Below are positions 7,354-15,546 of a stretch of DNA of 64,000 nt, piece after piece (the first letter of the stretch is position 1; every line of letters starts with the position of its first letter). This DNA is from Bacteroidales bacterium UBA6229 (GTDB lineage Bacteria; Bacteroidota; Bacteroidia; Bacteroidales; F082), in NCBI GenBank assembly GCA_002440975.1, contig DJWN01000064.1, positions 1 to 64,000 of the forward strand, given 5' to 3'. The notes under the pieces were generated by a model. That model ran no database searches. It was not told where the DNA came from and was given only the letters and a program-made list of their open reading frames with translations. The position numbers were made by a program, and so were the translations under genes.

Positions 7354-8392
7354 GAAAAGGCTAACAATAGCTGTAACAGGCCTTAATGCCATCGACAGTC
7401 CGGGGCCGGGTGTGGCAGTGATCAGAGGCTTGCTCGAGGCCAGAGACTTTGATTGCAGGATTATTGGTTTGGCTTACGAATCGCTGGAACCGGGCATTTA
7501 TATGCACGATTTGATCGATAAAACCTATCACATCCCTTACCCCTCAGCTGGCACCGAAGTATTGTACAACCGTCTGATGTATATCAACGAAAAAGAAAAA
7601 CTGGATGTTGTAATTCCAAATTTCGATGCCGAGCTTTATTCATTTATCAAACTGGCAGATAAACTTAAGCAGGCTGGCATTCACAGTTTTTTGCCTACCA
7701 TGGATCAGTTTGAAGCCCGACAAAAAGTAAACCTACCTGATTTTGGCAAGAAATATAACATCCATGTTCCTCGCTCCAAAGCCATTTATACAGTCAACGA
7801 AATTCACAGCCTCGAAGATGAATATGGCTGGCCCTTGGTGATCAAAGGGAAATACTATGATGCGAGTTTGGTTTACAGCAGCGATCAGGCTAAAACCGCC
7901 TTCAATAAAATAAGTGCCAAATGGGGTTTGCCCATCATCGTGCAGGAATTTGTTCATGGCACCGAATACAATGTAACGGGACTGGGTGATGGCCTGGGCA
8001 ACACCATGGCAGTCGTGCCCATGCGCAAGCAATACATTACTGATAAAGGAAAAGCCTGGGGTGGCATTACCATCACCGATCAAAAGGCTCTTGATCTTAC
8101 AGCACATTTTCTGAAATCGACCAAATGGCGTGGTGCTTTCGAACTTGAACTGATGAAAAACAAAGCCGGAGAATACTACCTGCTCGAAATAAATCCCCGC
8201 ATCCCCGCCTGGATATATCTGGCTGTTGGGGTGGGACAAAATATTCCGGAAGCACTCACAAAACTGGCCCTCGACTGGCCGGTAGAAGCATTTACAACTT
8301 ACGAAGCAGGCAAAATGTTTATCCGATACGCCTGGGATATGATTGTAGATTTGAATGAATTTCAACAAATTTCAACACACGGAGAATTATAA
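7343..8392 (+). CDS. ATP-grasp ligase
   Basis: A 349-residue cytoplasmic enzyme with the order of an ATP-grasp protein: an N-terminal Rossmann-like domain (RLTIAVTGLNAIDSPGPG, VVIPNFDAE), a central ATP-binding part (GWPLVIKGKYYDA, IIVQEFVHGTEYNV) and the metal-binding end (AFELELMKN, LLEINPRIPAW). It most resembles carbamoyl-phosphate-synthase/PylC-like ligases that join a carboxylate to an amine through an acyl phosphate. The substrate is unknown. Its position between a PqqD-like protein and a PLP enzyme suggests amide formation on an amino acid or on a peptide presented by PqqD. The start at 7343 sits within the end of the PqqD gene. Confidence 0.85.
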   Translation: MKNKKRLTIAVTGLNAIDSPGPGVAVIRGLLEARDFDCRIIGLAYESLEPGIYMHDLIDKTYHIPYPSAGTEVLYNRLMYINEKEKLDVVIPNFDAELYSFIKLADKLKQAGIHSFLPTMDQFEARQKVNLPDFGKKYNIHVPRSKAIYTVNEIHSLEDEYGWPLVIKGKYYDASLVYSSDQAKTAFNKISAKWGLPIIVQEFVHGTEYNVTGLGDGLGNTMAVVPMRKQYITDKGKAWGGITITDQKALDLTAHFLKSTKWRGAFELELMKNKAGEYYLLEINPRIPAWIYLAVGVGQNIPEALTKLALDWPVEAFTTYEAGKMFIRYAWDMIVDLNEFQQISTHGEL

Positions 8393-8404
8393 AAACCAAA
8401 TATC

Positions 8405-9766
8405 ATGACAGCAAAAGCAAGATATGAAAGGCCTTTAATTAAAAAACTGGAAAGCAATATGCCCAATAAATTTGGGATGCGTACCGAATTCGAACCCGTT
8501 ACACACATTGATGGTGTTTCGGTAGCTTCGCTGATTGCGGATTACGGCTCTCCTGTTTTCATACTTTCCGAACAAAAAATCAGACACAAATTCAAAGCTG
8601 CCCGACAAGCTTTCGAAGCACGTTATCCCAGGGTTCAGTTTGCCTGGTCATACAAAACCAATTATCTGTCAGCCGTTTGCAATGTGTTTCATCAGGAAGG
8701 ATCCTGGGCTGAGGTAGTCTCTGGTTTTGAATACGACAAGGCCATCCGGCATGGCGTTGATGGCAGCAATATCATCTTCAATGGTCCCGACAAAACCGAA
8801 GAAGACCTGCGCAAAGCCATCACCAACAATTCGTTGATTCATATCGATCACCTCGATGAATTGTATATGATTCAGGAAATTGCGCGCGAAACAAAGCAAA
8901 AACCCAAAGTGGCTATCCGGGTCAATATGGATACCGGCATTTATCCCATGTGGGATCGTTTTGGCTTTAACTACGAAAACGGCCAGGCATGGGATGCGCT
9001 AAATAAAATTATGTTCTCGGGTTTGCTCGAACTGGTTGGTTTGCATACACACATCGGCACCTTTATGCTCTCGCCCAATGCCTATGCCATCGCAGCTTCC
9101 AAACTGGCTAATCTGGCCCAACGTGTCCAGCAAAAATATGGTCACGAAATCAAATACATCGACATGGGTGGAGGATTTTCCTCACATAACACCCTCAAAG
9201 GAGCTTATCTGCCTGGCATAGATACCAATCCGTCTATCGACGATTTTGCCGAAGCCATCACCTCTGCGCTGATGAATAGCGATTACAGGCCTAAAACCCC
9301 GCCATTGCTGATTCTTGAAACGGGTCGTGCTCTGATCGATGAGGCCGGCTATTTGCTTGGCTCTGTGATTGCCAATAAAAGATTATCCGATGGAAGAAGG
9401 GCAACCATACTTGATGTGGGAGTAAACCTGCTCTTTACCTCTTTTTGGTACGACCATAAAATCACTCCGGCTCAGGAATTTACATCCTACACCGAAGATA
9501 CCGTACTTTATGGCCCGCTTTGCATGAATATAGATGTGGTGCGCGAAAATATCAGTCTGCCCTTGCTCAACAAAGGCGATAAGGTAGTGATTCATCATGT
9601 TGGAGCTTACAATATGACTCAATGGATGCAGTTTATTACCTTGCGACCCAATGTGGTGATGATTGATATGGATGGTAAGCCTCATTTGATTCGCAAAAAT
9701 GAGTCCATCGATTCCATCGAAAATCTGGAAGAAATACCTCCACATCTGAGTCATTTTGAGCTATGA
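8405..9766 (+). CDS. PLP-dependent decarboxylase-like enzyme (DAP/ornithine decarboxylase fold) with leader-like N-terminus
   Basis: A 453-residue fold-III PLP enzyme. Seen: the PLP lysine in AWSYKTNY (Lys84), GLHTHIGTF, the glycine loop MGGGFS (255-257), ETGRALIDEAG (305 onward, where DAP decarboxylases have EPGR), GPLCMNID (Cys373) and GAYNM. In DAP decarboxylase the Cys is usually followed by Glu-Ser-x-Asp; here it is Met374-Asn-Ile-Asp377, so the substrate pocket differs and I would not call this lysA. Before the enzyme domain are about 25 extra residues, TAKARYERPLIKKLESN, with spacing Tyr7-x-x-Pro10-x-Ile12-x-x-Leu15, like the leader motif bound by RRE domains in lasso-peptide and related systems. 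It ends with a 4-base ATGA overlap into the next gene. Confidence 0.82.
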   Translation: MTAKARYERPLIKKLESNMPNKFGMRTEFEPVTHIDGVSVASLIADYGSPVFILSEQKIRHKFKAARQAFEARYPRVQFAWSYKTNYLSAVCNVFHQEGSWAEVVSGFEYDKAIRHGVDGSNIIFNGPDKTEEDLRKAITNNSLIHIDHLDELYMIQEIARETKQKPKVAIRVNMDTGIYPMWDRFGFNYENGQAWDALNKIMFSGLLELVGLHTHIGTFMLSPNAYAIAASKLANLAQRVQQKYGHEIKYIDMGGGFSSHNTLKGAYLPGIDTNPSIDDFAEAITSALMNSDYRPKTPPLLILETGRALIDEAGYLLGSVIANKRLSDGRRATILDVGVNLLFTSFWYDHKITPAQEFTSYTEDTVLYGPLCMNIDVVRENISLPLLNKGDKVVIHHVGAYNMTQWMQFITLRPNVVMIDMDGKPHLIRKNESIDSIENLEEIPPHLSHFEL

Positions 9767-11949
9767 TTTCGGATAAAAACCATGTGATGTTTCCGCAATT
9801 TGGTCAGGGAATTCTCAACAGCTATACGCAGATATTCTTTGCCAAAAACAAATGGATGGCCTTGCTGCTTCTGGCAGTTAGTTTTGTTGACCTGAATGCC
9901 GGATTGAGTGGTTTGATGGCTGTGTTAATTGCCAACACTACCGCTTACCTGATCGGGCTGAACCGCGAACATATCATCAACGGTTTTTATGGTTTCAATC
10001 CGCTCCTGGTTGGACTTGGTTATGGTATCAGCTTTCAACCGGGAGTAAGTTTTTATATCATCCTGATCTTTATCACTTTACTTACCCTTTTTTCCAGTAT
10101 TTTGCTGGCAGGTTTTCTCAGCAAATATGGATTGCCCTATCTCAGTTTACCTTTTCTGATTGGTTTTTGGATCATTATGCTGAGCAGCAGAAATATCAAT
10201 CAGTTAGAATTAAGCGAAGGGGGCATTTATTTTTTGAATGAACTGTATCAATTGGGAGGTTTTACATTGCTGGACCTTCACGCCTGGTTTGAACAACTGC
10301 CTTGGCCTGAGGTTTTTAAACTGTATTTCAGATCATTAGGAGCCATTTTTTTTCAACCTCATTTGTTTATCGGTATAGCTATTTCCCTCAGCCTGTTGAT
10401 CTGGTCGCGACTGGCATTTGTACTTTCTTTTTTGGGATTTGCTTGTGCATATTTGTTTTATATGGTCGTTGGAGCAAGTTTAAACGATCTCACTTACAGT
10501 TATATAGGTTTTAATTTTATCCTTACATCGATTGCCATTGGTGGCTTTTTTGTGATACCGTCAGTTTATTCTTTTTTGTGGGTGATCATTTCTATTCCAT
10601 TGCTCGCATTCCTGCAGATAACAGCCAGTAGTTTGCTAACACCGCTCCAGCTCGGGGTTTTGTCGCTGCCTTTCAATTTTGTGGTAATCAGCTTTTTATT
10701 TGTTTTTCGCCTTCGCGAAAAATATTTTGACAAGCCGGCTTTGGTGTATTTTCAACAATTTCAGCCCGAGAAAAACCTCTACAGCTCATTGATCAACAGC
10801 CAACGTTTAGCACATCTGGAGCGCATCCCGATGAAACTTCCATTTTGGGGGTTTTGGAAAGTAACACAAGCCTTTGATGGCGAACATACGCACAAAGATG
10901 CCTGGCGTTATGCCTGGGATTTTGAATTTATGAATGCAAGTGGAAAAACATACAAGAATGAAGGATTGCTGCCAACCGATTACTTTTGCTTTGGCAAGCC
11001 TGTACTTGCTCCGGCCAGTGGTTATGTGATGGCAATCATTGGCGAAGTGGACGATAACGCCATTGGCGATATGAACCTCCGTCAAAACTGGGGCAACAGC
11101 ATCGTTATCAGCCATGGTGAAGGGCTTTTTTCGCAAGTAAGCCATTTGCAAAAAGGCAGCATTATGGTTCATAAGGGTCAATATGTTGAACAAGGAACAC
11201 AACTGGCTAATTGCGGTAATTCGGGCCGTTCGCCCTATCCGCATCTGCATTTTCAGTTTCAAACTTCAAGTGAAATCGGTGCACATACCCTGAGCTATCC
11301 TTTTGCTGCCTACCTCAGTAAAAATGATGAGCTGCAGTTCCACAGCTCCGATCAGCCAAAGCTTAACGATTTGGTGTGCAATCAATTGGTTGATGACACG
11401 CTCAACAGAGCCTTGCATTTTATTCCGGGGCAAAACTTAAAATTTGAAACCTCAGCTAAAGAACTCATCAGCTGGGAAGTGAAAACAGATATTTTCAACC
11501 AGTCTTATCTTGCATGTGATCAAACCAAATCGAAAGCCTGGTTTGGGCGAAAAGATGATCTGTTCTACTTCACTCGTTTCGAAGGCAACAAAAAAAGCCT
11601 GTTGTACGATTTTTATCTGGGTGCTTACCAATTAGTTACCGGAAATAATCCAGGCCTGACAATTCAGGAGAAGCTTAGCTTAAATGAATTTCCATCGGCC
11701 AAATTACGCTTTTTGCAAGATTTTATCTCTCCTTTCTACCGTTTTCTGGCTATTCGTTTTGAAGCTACCCAGCTTAAAGCAAAACAAAACATTGGCGACA
11801 CACCCATCATCTTTAACACACAGCTTGATTTTAGTGCCTTCAACAAAACCTTATCCGACAGAAACTATCAAATTACTTTTGAAGCCGGTGAATTGAGCCG
11901 TTTTGAAATAAAAAATGCAAACCAACACTTGATTTTGAATCGTGTATAA
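9763..11949 (+). CDS. Urea-transporter-like membrane domain fused to M23 metallopeptidase
   Basis: A 728-residue two-part protein. The first ~325 residues are highly hydrophobic (about ten helices) and carry the repeated urea-transporter (UT) signature, for example GFYGFNPLLVGLGYG and the second-half YSYIGFNFILTSIAIGGFF. The rest is soluble and contains an M23 (LytM-like) domain: zinc ligands in EHTHKDAWRYAWDFE (His375/377, Asp386) and PHLHFQ (His494, His496), with a separate catalytic-type His in VSHL. About 170 C-terminal residues follow without a recognised domain. M23 enzymes act on glycyl or murein cross-links, so the soluble part should face the periplasm. The fusion and operon suggest the channel passes a small amide-like product, not that the cell uses urea; no urease gene is present. 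Confidence 0.8.
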   Translation: MISDKNHVMFPQFGQGILNSYTQIFFAKNKWMALLLLAVSFVDLNAGLSGLMAVLIANTTAYLIGLNREHIINGFYGFNPLLVGLGYGISFQPGVSFYIILIFITLLTLFSSILLAGFLSKYGLPYLSLPFLIGFWIIMLSSRNINQLELSEGGIYFLNELYQLGGFTLLDLHAWFEQLPWPEVFKLYFRSLGAIFFQPHLFIGIAISLSLLIWSRLAFVLSFLGFACAYLFYMVVGASLNDLTYSYIGFNFILTSIAIGGFFVIPSVYSFLWVIISIPLLAFLQITASSLLTPLQLGVLSLPFNFVVISFLFVFRLREKYFDKPALVYFQQFQPEKNLYSSLINSQRLAHLERIPMKLPFWGFWKVTQAFDGEHTHKDAWRYAWDFEFMNASGKTYKNEGLLPTDYFCFGKPVLAPASGYVMAIIGEVDDNAIGDMNLRQNWGNSIVISHGEGLFSQVSHLQKGSIMVHKGQYVEQGTQLANCGNSGRSPYPHLHFQFQTSSEIGAHTLSYPFAAYLSKNDELQFHSSDQPKLNDLVCNQLVDDTLNRALHFIPGQNLKFETSAKELISWEVKTDIFNQSYLACDQTKSKAWFGRKDDLFYFTRFEGNKKSLLYDFYLGAYQLVTGNNPGLTIQEKLSLNEFPSAKLRFLQDFISPFYRFLAIRFEATQLKAKQNIGDTPIIFNTQLDFSAFNKTLSDRNYQITFEAGELSRFEIKNANQHLILNRV

Positions 11950-13411
11950 GCTAATCATCATATTGTTCATCAGCTTGCTTTTTGCAGGTAAACCAGTCAT
12001 TTCACAAACCAAAGATTTTGCGAAACAGGATAGTTTGCTGTACGCCGGCTTTTTACAAAACAATTGGCAACAAGTGTTAGCGGAAGGCAATCAAATGATT
12101 AATCAGGGTTTTGATTACTATTACTTGCATATTCGCATGGGCATAGCGGCTTACAACACAGCTCGTTATTTGTTGGCACGAAAACACCTGCAAAATGCCC
12201 TGAGATTTTATGCAGACGATCCGGTTGCAACTAGTTATCTTTATGGAACCTATCTCATGCTCAATCAAAAAAATGAAGCCGGAGCACTAAGTCAGGTTTT
12301 GACTGAAAGTGATAAGTTGTATTGGGGAATACCCAATCGCTTTAAATTAGAGCGCATACATATGGATTTTGGTTTTCAGGATTTTAAACACCAGCATCGG
12401 CTTGATTTTGCAACCATAAGCGGTAATGGCAATTATTATGGTCAAAGCCGCGAATACGACGAGCAAACTTTTTGGGATGCGGGTCTTATTTTTAAGATGA
12501 GTCCGACGATCAGCGGTTATGTTGGCATGCAGCAAATCCACATCAAAGCGGATGATGTTTTTGCCTACCATCAATACGAATTAGTAAATGATTTAACAGC
12601 TTATGCTGACTGGGGCGTTTCTTATTGGTACAAAATTGATAGCAGTCAGCAGGTGCAACGTTTTGCCCATCAAATTAAACAACAATCCTTTTACGGAAAT
12701 ATTAATTTTGGAATCACCCCAAATTTCAGTTTAACAACAGCACTTCACTTCATCAGATGGGATCAAACCCAAACACAAGCAAATGTAGAACAGGGATTTG
12801 CATCCGATACAGCTTATTATTTTTACGATGGCTCCGAAACGGTTTTCTTCGAAACTCCTATGAGCAGCATTGCTTTCGAAAATATCCGGATTAAAAGCAA
12901 TGAATGGGTTTTCTATCTGGGAGGCCACATTCAAAGCAGAATCGGACAAACATCTTTTTCTGCATCTCTGTCAAAAATTAGTGGTAATGAATACCTGCAA
13001 CTGAATGCGGGTCATCAGTATTACCCATTGGGGAACTTGAATTTCTATGGCAACACAACACTTTCCTACCTTAATGGGAACGAGCGAAGTGATTGGTTGT
13101 TTGACCAAAGTTTTTATGTAAAACTTTTCAAACAAAACTGGCTCGAAGCGTCATGGAGCCATGGCAATCACTCAGGATTCAACACAGCTTTAGCTTATCT
13201 GGTTTACAATACACCCTATCAGCCACAAAACAGGTTGAATGCCGTGCTACACGCCAGCATTTCCAAAAATCTGAAGCTCAGATTGAGTTATTCCTGGCTG
13301 GATGGTCGGCATATTTACACTTCAACAGATCGGGATAACGAAAATATTTCGGAAGATTTTCTAACTTACAATTCAAATTTAATAACAGGAGGGATCCAAT
13401 GGAATTTCTAA
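11942..13411 (+). CDS. Outer-membrane beta-barrel protein with N-terminal TPR-like region
   Basis: A 489-residue protein starting at a GTG that overlaps the previous gene by 8 bases. It has a signal peptide (MYKLIIILFISLLFAGKPVIS), a helical TPR-like part to about residue 120 (YYLHIRMGIAAYNTARYLLA), then a long alternating-hydrophobic, aromatic-rich region to the terminal ITGGIQWNF, as in outer-membrane barrels. Its general plan resembles the YaiO-type barrels, but I cannot confirm the family. In this operon it would provide the outer-membrane step for a product made in the cytoplasm and moved by the UT-M23 protein; this role is inference. Confidence 0.75.
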   Translation: MYKLIIILFISLLFAGKPVISQTKDFAKQDSLLYAGFLQNNWQQVLAEGNQMINQGFDYYYLHIRMGIAAYNTARYLLARKHLQNALRFYADDPVATSYLYGTYLMLNQKNEAGALSQVLTESDKLYWGIPNRFKLERIHMDFGFQDFKHQHRLDFATISGNGNYYGQSREYDEQTFWDAGLIFKMSPTISGYVGMQQIHIKADDVFAYHQYELVNDLTAYADWGVSYWYKIDSSQQVQRFAHQIKQQSFYGNINFGITPNFSLTTALHFIRWDQTQTQANVEQGFASDTAYYFYDGSETVFFETPMSSIAFENIRIKSNEWVFYLGGHIQSRIGQTSFSASLSKISGNEYLQLNAGHQYYPLGNLNFYGNTTLSYLNGNERSDWLFDQSFYVKLFKQNWLEASWSHGNHSGFNTALAYLVYNTPYQPQNRLNAVLHASISKNLKLRLSYSWLDGRHIYTSTDRDNENISEDFLTYNSNLITGGIQWNF

Positions 13412-14019
13412 AATCGAAGTTGATGTTTGGTTTGCTTTTCATGATTAGCTTAACCATTCAGGCACAGAGTTTTGACAAACAAATGACTGCCTTTGAAAAC
13501 TCATATCGTTTGGAAGAAAACGGCAAATACAACGAGGCTGTTCAGGAGATATTAAATATCTACAACGAAAATAGCTATGAGCATAACTTACGGCTGGCCT
13601 GGTTGAATTATGTCTCGGGCAGGTTTACTGAATCACTGCCTTATTATCAAAAGTGTTTCACCCTAAAACCATTGGCCATTGAAGCTCGTTTTGGTTATAT
13701 CAATCCGGCTGCCGCATTAGGCAACTGGACGCAGGTGGAAAATCAATACCAGGAAATTCTGCGCATCGACCCACAAAATACCCTGGCCAACTACCGGATG
13801 GCTTTGCTTGCCTATGGCCGTGAAGATTATATGACTTCCTTACGCTATCTGAATAAAGTTATTAATCTGTATCCTTTTGATTATGACACTGTTATCTTGC
13901 TTGCCTGGACAGAATTAAAATTGGGCAAGCTGCGTGAGGCTCAGGTTATGTTTCAAAAAGCCTTACTCATACGACCCGGCGACAGTAGTGCCAGCGAAGG
14001 ATTAAATCTGGTGAAATAA
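13399..14019 (+). CDS. Secreted TPR protein
   Basis: A 206-residue protein with a signal peptide (cleavage after about SLTIQAQ) and four to five tetratricopeptide repeats (for example YNEAVQEILNIY, FTESLPYYQKCFTLKP, MTSLRYLNKVINLYP, LREAQVMFQKALLIRP). It overlaps the barrel gene by 13 bases and closes the operon. TPRs mediate protein-protein contacts, so it may be the periplasmic partner of the barrel. Its stop lies one base from the convergent stop of the lipoprotein gene on the other strand. Confidence 0.82.
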   Translation: MEFLKSKLMFGLLFMISLTIQAQSFDKQMTAFENSYRLEENGKYNEAVQEILNIYNENSYEHNLRLAWLNYVSGRFTESLPYYQKCFTLKPLAIEARFGYINPAAALGNWTQVENQYQEILRIDPQNTLANYRMALLAYGREDYMTSLRYLNKVINLYPFDYDTVILLAWTELKLGKLREAQVMFQKALLIRPGDSSASEGLNLVK

Positions 14020-14020
14020 A

Positions 14021-14737
14021 TTATAAAGCAACGGCTCTTTTGGCCGTGGCATCTTCCATCAAGAATTCGTAAAAATATCCTGAACCCAAATCTTTGTTCA
14101 AGACAATTTTACCTTCAAAAATCACTACATCACCTACCGGAATTACATCCTGAGTGGTGACTGTGAGGTCAAAAAATTTGTCGTGCGAGGTTCCATCCTG
14201 GATGTGTGCCCAGTTTTTGCCCATGATGCCTGAATTAAATTTAGTGACTTCGCCAGTCACTTTAATCACTTGCTGATCATATTTTTCGGGATGTGAAAAT
14301 AAATCGGAAAGCGGAACCACATCATCTGTATGTTTTATCTCGATTGCTTTTTTATCAGTTTTTGGCCGGCCATCATGTTGTTGAGCCTTAGCAGATAAGT
14401 CGGCTGTTTTTGCCGGAATTGGCAAGGTGCTGATATTATCCACAAACAAAACCAGATCGAAGGTGCGATCCAGATCGCGGCTATAGAAATCCTTCATCTC
14501 CATAGCCTGCGTAAAGTGTAGTTTGTCGCCCTTGCGCGCATCCATCGTTGTTACAGCCAACCAATACTCCTGATTATTTTCCTTCACCTTTAAGTAAGTG
14601 TAGGCATTGGCCTGTTCCACTTCTTTTACTTCAACCGATCGATTATCCGGATCAATGGCATAACCCACATCCACTTTACCCTGATTACAGGCCGAAAGAA
14701 AAATTATACTGATTAAAATGCTAAAAAAAGTCTTCAT
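14021..14737 (-). CDS. Lipoprotein with OB-like C-terminal domain
   Basis: A 238-residue lipoprotein (lipobox LSAC, Cys17). The C-terminal half (SDLFSHPEKYDQQVIKVTGEVTKF in outline, then WAHIQDGT, FEGKIVLNKD) has the pattern of a single OB-fold barrel of the kind seen in periplasmic nucleic-acid- or heme-associated proteins, often next to cytochrome c genes in Bacteroidota. No CxxCH is present. A terminator at 14872-14905 and a perfect -7 box at 14797-14804 show that it is transcribed separately from the cytochrome operon upstream. Function is unknown; redox or heme handling is suggested only by position. Confidence 0.7.
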   Translation of the reverse strand: MKTFFSILISIIFLSACNQGKVDVGYAIDPDNRSVEVKEVEQANAYTYLKVKENNQEYWLAVTTMDARKGDKLHFTQAMEMKDFYSRDLDRTFDLVLFVDNISTLPIPAKTADLSAKAQQHDGRPKTDKKAIEIKHTDDVVPLSDLFSHPEKYDQQVIKVTGEVTKFNSGIMGKNWAHIQDGTSHDKFFDLTVTTQDVIPVGDVVIFEGKIVLNKDLGSGYFYEFLMEDATAKRAVAL

Positions 14738-14796
14738 GAAAAATGATGTTAAATTGATGTAAAATATCTTAATTTCCGTTGCTTCAAGTCAGCGAC

Positions 14797-14804
14797 CAAA
14801 AGTA
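14797..14804 (-). promoter_or_regulatory. -7 box for the OB-like lipoprotein gene
   Basis: On the minus strand TACTTTTG, a perfect TAnnTTTG match, 60 bases upstream of the ATG at 14737 and downstream of the cytochrome operon terminator. Confidence 0.5.
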
Positions 14805-14871
14805 AATCTTTTCGTCCAAAACACTTAAATTGTTGCTAATGTTCATTTACCAAAACTGAATGACTTCACAA

Positions 14872-14905
14872 AAAATGCTGCAAACAAAAATATTTGCAGC
14901 ATTTT
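14872..14905 (-). terminator. Terminator of the cytochrome operon
   Basis: Perfect 13-base-pair stem (14872-14884 with 14893-14905) and an 8-base loop; on the minus strand the stem runs into a T-run. It follows the cytochrome b gene stop at 14926. Confidence 0.8.
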
Positions 14906-14925
14906 GCCTTTATTCAAATCTCAAA

Positions 14926-15543
14926 TTAATGCGGCTCATGATAGCCATTTATCATACTTTTAAAATTACTTAAGGGCGAGCTTCCCATGGTTGAAAAATA
15001 TACGTGAATAACCAGAAACATCGAAAGCATAAACCCGATTACTGTATGCAAAAGTGCTGTTAAAAAGATCCCTGAACTCTGAAATACTTTCTCAATAATC
15101 AATTCCGGGAACAACAAGGCCAGGCCAGTAATGATAATCACAGGCATCATGCCATACATGGTAAGCACATAAGTAAACTTTTGCAAGGGGTTAAATTTTC
15201 GTTCCTCGTTTACCGGAAACGGAGTGGCTTGTTTTTTAAACACACCAAACAAATAATAATTCATTTGCTTAATCAGATCGCTGATCAAGGTCTTCCAGTT
15301 CATCTTATAGTAAGCACCGTTTGAGGTAGTACGGTTTCCGAGCAGAAAGATCAGATAATTGAAACTCACAATGATACCGGCTATGTTGTGAAATTGCACG
15401 GCCAGATCGAAACGAATCAATGGCCAATCCGGATTAGAATACTGCATACTCAAACCCGTTGCCAGCAAAATCAAAAACATCAAGGCATTAATGGCATGCC
15501 AAAAACGCAGCCAAATAGGATATAAATAAATTCGTTTGCTCAT
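14926..15543 (-). CDS. Membrane cytochrome b (Ni-Fe hydrogenase/thiosulfate reductase b-subunit type)
   Basis: A 205-residue inner-membrane protein with four hydrophobic helices. Paired histidines in helices (FWHAINALMFLI, QFHNIAGIIVSF, LLHTVIGFML, LVIHVYFS) are placed to hold two b hemes, as in the di-heme cytochrome b subunits that exchange electrons with the quinone pool. It starts 3 bases after the heptaheme cytochrome gene, so the two probably form a quinol dehydrogenase pair: b hemes take electrons from menaquinol and pass them to the periplasmic c hemes. Direction of flow is not fixed by sequence. Confidence 0.85.
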   Translation of the reverse strand: MSKRIYLYPIWLRFWHAINALMFLILLATGLSMQYSNPDWPLIRFDLAVQFHNIAGIIVSFNYLIFLLGNRTTSNGAYYKMNWKTLISDLIKQMNYYLFGVFKKQATPFPVNEERKFNPLQKFTYVLTMYGMMPVIIITGLALLFPELIIEKVFQSSGIFLTALLHTVIGFMLSMFLVIHVYFSTMGSSPLSNFKSMINGYHEPH

Positions 15544-15546
15544 GGA

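Noticed and set aside
9763..11949. Urea use by the organism
   Set aside because: Only the UT fold supports it; no urease genes are present and the protein is fused to an M23 peptidase in a different operon context.
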